Part shown: positions 28,101 through 40,100 of the stretch, one piece after another
How positions within the stretch are numbered: position 1 is the first letter of the stretch
Layout: each line of letters begins with the position of its first letter
DNA from: Lepidonotus clava
Lineage: Eukaryota; Annelida; Polychaeta; Phyllodocida; Polynoidae
Reading direction: 5' to 3'
Assembly: GCA_936440205.1 (NCBI GenBank)
Contig: OW387149.1
Span: 9,196,114 to 9,260,113 of the forward strand
Length of the DNA stretch: 64,000 nt
Translations under genes and position numbers: made by a program
The notes under the pieces: model-generated
Seen by the model: the letters and a program-made list of their open reading frames with translations, nothing else
The model's database searches: none
Told to the model about the DNA's origin: nothing

Positions 28101-31100
28101 CATTCTGCAATTACTGATTCTCAAAATATGAGGAGTTTGACTTCTTCTTGTTGGGTTGTCCAAAGTTTTTCTGCATGCAAAGGCTTTTAAATTTGAACAA
28201 CTTGCTGGGAATGACACAGCACATGGGAAAATTTGTCGCGGGACGATGAAATGTCAGGGAAAACACAGGGAATTTGAAATTGAAATTGAGTGGGGACCCT
28301 GCAAAGGTTAGTGTGGTCTCTCCTTCTGTACTGCAACAAAACCCCTATTTGACGTTCCGGTAAAAAGCGCCGCTGCACTTTGTTCACTTCCCATGGTCTG
28401 AAAGTGGCAAAACCTGAGAACTTTGGGGTTCAACCCAGCAAACAAATTGACGTTGTGACAACGTTGCTACAACGTAACTTTTTGGTTGTGGCAACGTTGT
28501 AAATTTACGTTGTGACAACGGAAATTTGTAGACTCCCAGAAACGTTGCAGCAACGTTGTAACAAGGTTGCAGTGTTACCAGCTCACAACCAACTCACAAC
28601 CTAAATACAAATTTAGTAGTAGAGCTAGGTTTAGGAAAATCAGCATTATTAATGTCAATGTTGTTATTCATTTTAGTTATTCCTTATTTTGGATGAACCC
28701 CAACATCGTTTTGGGTGCAATTTTTTAAATTATTTTTTTCTCATTATTTATCTGTTTTTTTTTAATGCTGGCATAGCCCAAGTCCAGCTTTCAAGATTCA
28801 TTGGTGGACAAATAATCTTGAAGTCCAACCCAAAGCCTTATATCCTGCTGGATCATATTAGGTTCATGGCCTGCAATTACAAATTATGTCTCAAGGCCTG
28901 GAGACTCTATAATATTGATAAGCTATCAAAAAGGTGTTTAACATTTAAGATTATCTTAATTCACTTCTAATATCTGCAATTTATCAGATTAATTCATTAT
29001 GGTATATGTCAACTGCACTCTGTTGCTCATCACATCATATTGATGTACATTGATTAACTAAAGTTGTAAAACAGTGGTCCAGAAAGCCTAAGATTGAAAA
29101 ACGTTTCAGAAAATTGTAACTTTGGAAACACTAGTGCCACCTGGATGTTGTCATCATGTGTGTTCCACAACGTTGTAGCAACGTGGTGAAAAATTACGTT
29201 GCACAAACAACGTAAATGCAACGTAATTTTGCAACGTTGTCTGCCCGTTCCATATGTTCCGTTGTAGCAACGTTGCAGGCATGTCTTATCACAACGTTGC
29301 AAAAGCACAACGTTGCACAACGTTGTAGCAACGTTTTGTGTTTGCTGGGAATCCCCTGCTTTCAGAACTCTGTCATTAATCTCATTATTTATTTGACCAT
29401 TACCTGTTACATGATCTAAGCTGTTGTTACGGCGTAAAACCCGAACAACCAGCCAGCCTGATTAAACGGAGTAATTAAATCAAAGCCGCTCTGTCGAACA
29501 CATGTCGCTCCAATGGACACCCGCCGAGACAGATCGATGACTTATTTCCGAGAGCAGGAGACATGCTATCCGTTGTAATTATCATTACATTTGACAAAAA
29601 ATACATGAAAATAGAAGAGGGGAGAGCTTTGAGAAATTGCTTTGGATAAACAAAAGTGGATGGAGAAATGTGACACTCTGTCCTTTTTCCCTAAGTCTGT
29701 ATTGGTTTAAAAAGAATAATGGTTTCATATTCAATCATTTGATTTATATAGATGAGTTATTAATAGGCTGGCAACAACCTACATCTTATTATATTAAACT
29801 CTTATGCAGGCTGCTTGTTATGAGTGTTTTTTTCTTATTTTTAACCACTTTGATGGGTACCAGCAACATTTTTTCTCTCCAGATTTCCACCCACTCAAAA
29901 ATGTAATGTTTTTCTCTGTATTCATGCTATACAGGTTTGCGGAGTACTGTTCTTTTGGTAGCATTAGCTTCAAAATACAACAGTTAATTCGCTTATTCTG
30001 TTTCTTGATTTTCTGTTACAATCTACAAAAAAGATATTGTTTCTCTTAAAATCTGAATCCATGTTTTCCTTAGTAAACTATTCAGAGCTACAATCTCCCA
30101 TCTGAGGTTAGTTCACTAATACATTGAACAATGACTTGTTCTCTAATCAATCTCTAAGCAGATTATCAGTCAGTCAGTTTACATGAGTACATATGTATCC
30201 AATTTAACTATTATAAAATCAGATGTTGGTTGGTCTGACGTTCACAGGATTAAAACTTATCCTCCAAAAGGTAAACAATAATGAAAATAGCACATAAAAA
30301 CAAAAATACAATTGCATGATATCTCATCAAAAGTATTTTCAATTTATATTATGTCTAAAACAAGGGCTTTGGTCATGTTTTTCATGAATGATTCTAATTG
30401 CATTAATCCTCCTAAGTTCCCATCGCCTCATACTAAAGCCCCAATTTGGGTTAATGATGTTAGAAATAATAATTTATTAATAACCTTGAAATGTTTTTGT
30501 TTATTTTTAGTCACCGGCGTCGCCCACCTGTCTACACACGGGCCATCCTTGACTTTAACTTTGGAGCAGCCCCGCTCGGCAGTGAACCGGGGGTAGTACA
30601 CCTCATGTTGGAGAACACCGGATCAGTGGCCACAGACTGGTAAGATCCAAATAGACAGCTTATAACAAACTATTTATACTTTATGACATATGAAATTCAT
30701 ATAGTTATAACAGATGACGAAGTAACTTTTTCCTCCCAAAATGTTTTTTTTCCTTTAACAATTAACAAATTGATAAAATCATCAGGATGCACCTTGCATA
30801 CACCTAGTGTTGATAGATTGATCATTCAAACATTTCATAGGGATCAACAACATCTCTTACCTACCTGGAAAGAACCCATAAGGACAAACAAACTGACTTA
30901 AGAAAAGGTAGCAAGAGAAGAACTTTCTCTATAATTTGTCCATCAACAATGACCTCTGACCCTGCCATGACCTAGACATGTAACTCTATGATGACCTTGA
31001 CCTCTGACCTTCTAATGACCTTGACCTTTGACCTCTCCAGGTCCTTCCTGATGCCCCAGGACCTCCAGCTGGAGTTGGAGTACTGGGCTGAGACGGGCGA

Positions 31101-34100
31101 GTTTGATGACGAGTCGCTTCACGAGGTCAGTTACAAAGTTATTACATCGCATACTTCATAATGGTAGTCAGAAACATGAAAAAATGTAGTTAGAGGCTTT
31201 TCGGGCAAAGTCTTATGTGGATTTGAGTAATTATGAGGCGGCAAGGCTTTAAGTTCGAATCAGGGCCTAGGTCACCTTAAGATCTTATGTCGCCGAATTC
31301 CCCTTTCGTCTATACGATGACCTGTGACGCGTTTATATGTAACACCCAGTGAAACAATCGCTTCTGAGCTTAAATGACCACATATTTTGGCTTATTTTAG
31401 CTTACATCGCAGAGATTTTGATATATAGAATGCATAGGAATCGTTACAATCGTCCAAATCGGGCCAAATTAGACATTCAAGCGCGGAATCCAAACCGTTA
31501 TATCGTTACGGTCGGCGGGCGGGCCCGCCATGTGACACCTTCTTCTCCGATCTGGGGCGCCCGGGAATCGGACCTATGCAGACCTATTTCACCATGAAAT
31601 CGGTCGATCTAACTTTAGTTTTTGATATACACAGATAGATTTGGATACATAGATAGGTATCTCATTGTCCAGAAATTCGTAGATTGCGAAATAACGCGAC
31701 AATTTGCGCAAATACATCACGCCATTTTCTTGCAATCCTTCGCCTCCCCCGGTGACAGAGCCCAGACCGCCCCGCGCTGCCGGCGGGGACGGTTGGTTGT
31801 TACCGGGGCTTGCGCCTTTTCGCCTGGATTACGGCGGTATCTGATGCTTTCAATATATATATTTTGGACGTCTGGACCCCTTAAACGCATACAACGCATT
31901 GACAGGCGTAAACTATGCGTTCGTATCGAAGGGAAAAGATTGGATCGATCGGACACGTGGAGGCTGTGACACTGTCAGACCTACTCGGGACAGGCAGACG
32001 GCTGGGAGCAGTCGTCCCAGCCGGTCGGTTTTTACCGGGGGCTGCGCCTTCTCCGCATGGATTTCGGCGGTATCTGATGCTTTCAATATATATATTTTGG
32101 AGTCTGGATACCCTTAAACGCATACAACGCATTGAAAACTCATGCGGGAACTATGCGTTCGAATCGAAGGCAAAACATTGGATCAATCGGACACGTGGAG
32201 GCACTGTCACTGCTGTCAGACCGTCAACATGGCCGGGTTCTCTCCCCGCACGCCTGCACCGATTCATTGAAATCAGGAAACCAGGATGACATTGGACTAA
32301 ACCCAATAATTGTGGAGGATTTAAGTATTCGGAAGCATTCAGGACTCAGGTTATACAGGTAGGTACATATATCTTTTCCAGCAGTTCAAAATCAAATGAT
32401 AGGCCTAGACAAGCTGCTGGACTCAGCCTCTCGGGCATTCGACACTGGCAATCTGAAAAATAATTATTTAGACCTTATTAGGCCTATCAAAATGAAAGCC
32501 ATGTATATATCTATGTTCTCGTATATGTGAGGGTCCTATATATCATATGGTTTGAATATTGGGGCCTGGAAACGCTTGCAATAATATTTTACAGATGGTA
32601 TGAAAAAATGACTGGACTCAAAGACTCAGATAGGCTAGGCCTAAGCCCCCTCCGACACTGTCAATGTATTATGGAGGCTCCGAAAGCAATTATTTATGAT
32701 CCAAAGATTAAAAGATTTGAGAAATTGTCACTATAGTGTCATTTTTTCAGACCTACCATCGAAATATTAAATCTGAGTTCTGATATGTCTAGGCCTAAGT
32801 CACTGTCAGTGTCTGAATCATTCGCATTCAATGTTAAAACATAGGCGTCACACTGTCAATAAGTTCTCCGGTGCTGTCAGTGTCAGAAAGATTAAATTAT
32901 TTGTGAAATTGACACTATAGTGTCAGTTCACACCTACCACAATAAATTACACATTAATATTATTAGGCCTAGATCCGCCGCCTCATCGGTAACAAAGCTG
33001 GAAGCTTTGATACCATATAAAACATTTTTACTATATATTACATTAAGACATTAAAACATTAAAACATGCCGCCGAATTGATCAGTATGGCTAGACGTTTG
33101 GACTTGTATAAAAAATATTATAGCTACACTAAGATATGTGACTGAGTCAAATCCCTACATTGTTTTCATAATGCCGTCAATAGTGGCGCTGTCTGTACAT
33201 GTGAGAGTCCGTGCAACCAGATACAAAGAATGCAGTAGTTGGCGTTTATCGATCTTTTTCGAAACATAAACAAAGGAGGATGACGTCACGAAAACAGCAA
33301 AACAGACGGCGTATCGTAACAGTGTGCATGGATTCTCATAGACGGTGCCACTATCGAGGATGTCACTGCGAAACATCTTTCCTTTGTACTATCGTTGATA
33401 GTATTCACTGATTCATGACTTGTTCATTCAGCGATTTCTGCTCTTTTGTTCTCTCTAGATGAAGGTCATGGACAACAAACTTTTCGTCATTGAGCCCAAG
33501 TTTGGTCGGCTGGAGCCTGGCGTGTGTCAGACCATCACATTCACGTACAAACACGACATGCCGGGAACGGACCGCCTGCCTGTTCTGCTGAAGATGGCAC
33601 ACGGGCGCGAGATCCTCGTAAGTTTACAACAATTATGTCCTTTATTCCATGTACAGTAAAGAATTTTGTAAGTAAATACTGACTTACAAAAAAACTGTTA
33701 CTGACTAAGGTCAGAAATTAATTTTATAGGTCATTCATGAATTTCATGAATCACCTGCCAAATAAATCAGGCTACAGTTTTTATTCTCCTAACCTACCTT
33801 AGACCACTTCACCAAAACTTAAACCTGCTTTTAAGTTTAATTTGTAAGTGAATTACAACATATTTGGTTTTGTACATAATTTCATGTTAATGTGGAAAGA
33901 AAAGATTATTGTGTTAATGTGGTGTCTTTTTCAAGTGGCCTATCTGGATATTTGACTGTGTTATGTATATTGTACCTTAACTCATCAGCTATTCTCTTGA
34001 CCTGCTATCCAAAGGAGACTAAAAACAGGGAAATAATGGTGGGTAGGAGTTACAATGGTAACTTGGATGTCAGTCATATAAACGTTGTACTTACACAGAC

Positions 34101-37100
34101 CCTACCCCCTGTTGATAAGCACCCTGTGGAAAATATATGCATTATTATTGTATTAATTAGTTTGATCGTTTTGGAGAGCGAACCAAGATGCACTCGGTAC
34201 AGTATTTTTGTCGTGAAATGTTCATTTAATACGTGCTCCTTTTACTACAGATATAGGGAAAATGGCCACGTATGATTCTTAAGCCTAATTGTAAAGTGAA
34301 AGGGGAAAATACTTTTACATGTATAATAAGTTAATTAATTTTCATCTCAAAGAATAGATGAAACACAACCTTATGTGGAATGCTGCTAAAGTATTTTAGC
34401 AATTCTTGTTTATGCTATTCAGTTTGTACATGTGTATCGATATATGCAGTACAATTAAATGAATTCCATTTTTCTGCTCGAAATTACATTTCGCTAGAGG
34501 ATATATTATATTTGCTAGCCAACAATCCAGTGGATAAAATATATACCGGTAGATTGGTTGTAAGGTTTCATAACCATGTAAATAACACTGCATGTTTTAT
34601 CCATAAATGTAATCCCCTTTAAATCATACACACACATACCCAGCCAAGCAACTTCCCAATTCGTATCTCCATCTTTCCTTTTTTCTTCTAGAGTAAAGCC
34701 CATCCCATTGCAAAATCCAAAGCAAATAGTTCCACAAAAAACTGAGTGTTGAACAAAATACCAGTTATCAATAACTCAGTTGTTAAATTTACAGTCAGGG
34801 CTTTCACAAAAATATAACGAACTACTGATATTTTGAAGAAGATATATGAAGGATAAACTGTCTCAAATGCCGCGCCAGTCATTCGAAACAATGTTAAAAG
34901 CTGTCCAATAATCCATATATTCCATTCATATGGCAGTGTGTATTTAAATGATGATATATTATCTCATTAACCTCATAAATATGCTGATAAATCACTATAT
35001 GTGTCATAACCATGCAGTAGAGTCTAGAGACCAGTGAATGTGTTAGAAAAAAGGACCATTGTTTTGACCCCTCCCTTCAACACTTAGGTGTCATTGCCAA
35101 TTTATTCACTCCAGAATAAGGTGTCATTTTCAATTCATTTCCACCAGAATAAGAGTCTTATTGTGTCAGTAGCAGCAAAGTTTTACTGACAGCTTGAATG
35201 CTAATTCTCTTGATTTCAATTCAAAATGATCTATAAAAATATAAATGTCCAGATAAAACAACAGTTATAAGAACTCATTACTTCTAGCAGCTCCTGTTCT
35301 TGAAGTTTTAATTGGAAACACTTGGGGTGGTGAAAGGAATACCAATTTTGTGAAATAATTGCTGGAGACATATATATGTATATGGTGAATTCCTCCAATG
35401 TACTTTGCTCTGCATTAAGGCCTACAGAAATCCCTGGTACATCATTCAATCACACACAGGCGTCATTGAACTGTAGCTAATCAGTTTGGCTGTAACTAGT
35501 CAGTTAGCAGTCTCTAACAAAGGGACCTTCCATTAAGTTCATACACACATTAAAAAAAATATCAGATCCCTGACCGCACCCCCTGGCTAAAGTACCCATT
35601 GGATTTGTATTAGACCGTATGCACATTTTAGCTAATTCCCACCTCCATCCCCTCTTAATACATATGTACTTAATGGAGGTCCCCAATGCTATATAGAAAA
35701 TATTGCAAGGACCAAAAGGATAAACCTTCACTTATTAAAGTTTATTTAATTACCTCTGTTTTGTAGCTAAACTTCGTAGGTGTAACAGTGAAGAAGGACA
35801 TGCACTATATTCACTTCCCGAGCAGCAAGCACATGTTCTCCCCGGTGCCCGTTGGCGAAAAGACCAGCCCATCGCAGGTAAGGTCATTGATTCTGTAATT
35901 TGTGAGAGAAAAACAGAAAAAAAGGGAGAAAAAAGCATTTCTACTCTGAGGTTAACCCACTGTACAGTTGCAGGGTTACCACAGAGTCTGAAAAATACTT
36001 GGAAAGGAAAGAAGCCATTGACAAGTGGTGGTTTTTGAAAATGTGACAAAAAATGATGGATTTGTTGTAGCTGGTTCTCAAATGCAGGATATATTGTTGT
36101 TTGTGGTTCTTAAATGCTGTTATGACCCCTTTTCCTAGTAAATTTAACAGTTCAACCTTTTTGTGTTATCTACAAAAAACATTACAATGTGGATGAAGAT
36201 ATAATTTGTTTGAATTCTCAGGACATTTGATGAACTATTTTGTTGTTCCTTTTTCTGCAGGTTTATGAGTTGTACAATGGTGGAGCCTTGCCTGTCCGAT
36301 ATGAGATTGACTGCGTTCCCCTTGAACTTCTGCGGAGGGTAAGTTTTTGACTTTTTTAGTTGTCTGGATTGCTACCGTAAAACTCCTGATTTAAGTCGCA
36401 CCCTAATTTAAGCCGTTCCCTGACTTTTGAGTTTCTGTTTGTCATTTTTTTCAGTATCTTTTTTCTGAAATACTATAGAATTCAAGGTCGGGCAAAACCT
36501 TGATTTAGGCAGCACCCTTAAAGTTGGTCCCTGATAGCTTTAAGCTGTGGCATAAATTTGGGATTTTACGGTGCTCGGTTTGAGATTTGATTTTAAAAGC
36601 CGACTTCACTCTATTCAGTTAAATATCTCATTTGCTGACAACTTTATTTAGAATTCATTCCTTATAATTATTTATTATGAACTAGTTTATTGTTCCCCCC
36701 AACACCCCTAAAAATACCACTAAAAAGGAAAGGAGACAAGTAAGTCAGGAAAATACAGTAAGATTAGTATAACAAATAAGTATCATATAGAAGTCTACTG
36801 TCTATCAGGATAATTGATAATCCATTTGATTTCCATTTTTCTTAAAGTGTCATGTCTCAATTCTGTTCTTATCATTGCCTTTGTCAGGAGAATTATGACC
36901 ACCCTGTATTTGAGTGCCTGACACCGTACGGAGAGATTGCCCCGGGTCAGACAATCAACATCGAGTGGCGCTTTGCACCCTTAGAGGCCAAGACCTACAT
37001 GGTAAGACCATATTACTTTGTGTTTGGTAAGATATCAACATATACAGGACAAAGTCCTTAAAGGCACAATCTTGTTCCTAGTTAGTAGAGAAATGTAAAT

Positions 37101-40100
37101 CAGCATACCCTTTATAACTGCCATGAATATGATTACTACTTTCCAACTGCACAGGGAAAAGAGCAAAAATGGCAAAAACAACAACAACAACAACAACAAC
37201 AAAAATTCCTGACAGGGAAAACAGTGGATTTGTAAATTAACCAAAACACAGGGTATTTCAATTGGCCAGGTTCTGCAATTCCCAATTTCTCTAAATATTA
37301 GGGATTAGACTCCTTTGCTTGTTGTTGGATCATCCAAAAAGTTTCTGCATGTGGAGGGTTTAAAATTTGAAGAACTGGAAATGACACATAGAAGAATTAC
37401 TGAGGAGAGGGGAATCTCAGGCAAAATAAATTGAGGATGCAAAGTTTGCATACATTTATGGTGGTAATGGTATTAGGCCCTAAAAAGAGGAGTCACAAGA
37501 ACATCTAAGGAATTGTCTGTGAAGGCTGGTCCCCTCAAGACAAATAAACCCTGATGATTGGTGGAGTTGCTCACCGAACCAGTGGTGACCCTTTTCATCA
37601 CCATTGACTCGTGCTATTTGGCACTGCTAATCGCTACAGTTGGGAAAGGTTAACACTGGTCGGCTGTCCAAAGTGCGCTAATTGCTCGAGTTTATTCCCC
37701 TTGTGAAGACCTGCCTTCAAGGGCACCAAAAGGTCAGAATTTCCCTATTTACTATTGAAATACATCCTATGGCTACAACTTAGGTCCATAGTAAAATATG
37801 GACAATGAAAAACTTCATGAAATACAATCAAACTTGTCCCTGCTTAATTGGTTTGTTTACAAACATTGCTGTCTCAAAGCAGAAATGACATTGGTTTTCT
37901 AGAATTCAGGCAAAGTTAAAGATAATTTTCATGGTTCCTACTATACCAATAACTAAAGTTAGACTCATAGAATGAATTTTAGCAGTTTTTTGAGTTTGCA
38001 CAAAACACTGCTTTTGGCTCCCTTCAAGACTGCTACTTGTACAAATTCAGCAACCCATTGATGAGTTACAACGATTCCCATGGATGCAGAATATCACTTA
38101 ACAACCCAACAGCTATCACTTGTCTTAATGTAAATCTGAGTCCCACTATACCATTATAGTCCTACCTAGTAAGTGGTTTATTCCCCAGAATTCTCTGATG
38201 TTCTCTTCTTGAGAGCCAGATCCTAATTAACATATATGAAGCTCACATGAGACTTCTTCTAATGACTCTTGATGATAAAAATGATATTGTAAGTCATACT
38301 AATATAAAGTGAACCGCAGGGGGTGTCTGAGGTGGATAGTCACGAACCCGAGGGTGAAGCCTTAGGTTTGTACAAACCATGGTCATACAGCCACCTGAGG
38401 ATGACCCCAAAGGTTCTTCTATATTCTATCACCCCAAAAAAACATATCAGATAATGTTGAAAGCATGGAAATAAGGAGCAAGACACATGGCATGTCGTTA
38501 TGCAATGCCCCTTATATGTATCACTCGCTGGCCATGCGGATGATATAACAGAGGCACACTTCATACTGAACAAATCACACTGTCTTCTCCTCTCCATTAC
38601 ACTACTGTTTTGAACCTAAAGATTCTACTTAGGCACAAGATGGTCATACATATATAAAACACAATGAAGCAGTTATTTCACTTCAACAAGTTTTCAAAAC
38701 CAGGATAAAGTTTGTGATAGATTATCACCTAGTCCTATAGGTATAACTGAATATTGCACTGTTTCCAATTACCAACATTTATAACCCTGTGGGGGTTCCG
38801 GGGAAGAATAGGCCCCCAGTAGCCCCTGCTCCTTTTTAGTGCTTGGTTAACTAAGGGATGAGGTACAGCAAAAGTGATTTCCAGGTTTTTATCCCCTGCT
38901 GTTTGCCCGCCGTGTCACCTTCATCTCATAGATTCGATCACCAAAGACAGAATTCATCCCAACTGGTTTTCGCTGTGAAGATGACCCTGGCTGTCGGTAC
39001 GGCGTAAAACACCCAACACTCACTCACTCCAATATTTATATTTGATTTTTAGGTGGATGTGCCAATTCGCATACATAATGGAGACACTGCGCTCATCACC
39101 TTCACGGGGGTGGGCTATGATCCCCGTGTGATGGGCGACACCATGCCTATAAGCGACTCGAACAGCCTTACTGGTAAGCAACATATGACCAAAATGAGAA
39201 TCATAACTTCTGTTTTTTCTAATACAGTTATATGCAATAAAATTAGCATATTTCATATTATTAACAATAATTATTTCAGAATATTATTTTGGCTCCTCTA
39301 GAGTCTGTACCTTTTCTTCAATCATATGGAAGATGGTTTAGTTTTGTTCATTTCCCTATTAAAACAAATTTTAAAAAACTCATTTTTTTTGTTTAGTAAG
39401 AGCCAGGTATTGAATCTCCCTCATTTTGGCAAATCTTGAAACCATTATTGAGTTTTCCTTTTTCTACAGACACATTTGCTAAATATTACATATTCATAGA
39501 TGTAAGCACATAAAGCAAAACTCTAAATATAAAACAAAAACATTTCTTCTAATCAATTATATGTTAACAGTTTGATTAGAAGGAATGTTAGAAGGAATAC
39601 AGATGATTATAAAGAAGAAATACAGATGATTATAAAGATTCAATGTCACTACAAAGAAAATTCATTCGCAGGTGTGCCAAGTGTCCAGAGTGTGGCAGTT
39701 CCTGGTCAGCTGTGCTTCCTGTCCCAGGAGCGCGTGTCTTTCACCAACCTGCCGCTCTTCTCCCAAGCCCGGCGGATGGTGGTGATGACAAACCGCTCGA
39801 CTGACCACCCCATCTCCTACAGTTGGCATGTCACCTCCCAGAAAGACACGAAGGTCAGAATCAAACTAATCCTAAGTCACATTCAAACATGTGACGTTTT
39901 TATGACGTTGCAGGAACGTTCTGTATTTGTTCTTGTTACGTTATTTTGATGACTCCCAATAATGCTGCTGCAACGTACTGCTGTGACATTGCACTGTGAT
40001 GTTATCAAAACATTCTGCTTAAGTTCTTCAACCTAAACAGAATGTTCTAATATCATGTTCTGTGTTCGTTTCATTCTAACCTCACTAAAGAATGATGTTA

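Noticed and set aside
31349-32362. Overlapping 70-125-codon frames in the GC-rich block
   Set aside because: They overlap on both strands, repeat with the 235-bp duplication and match no family I know; GC-rich DNA with few stops is enough to explain them.
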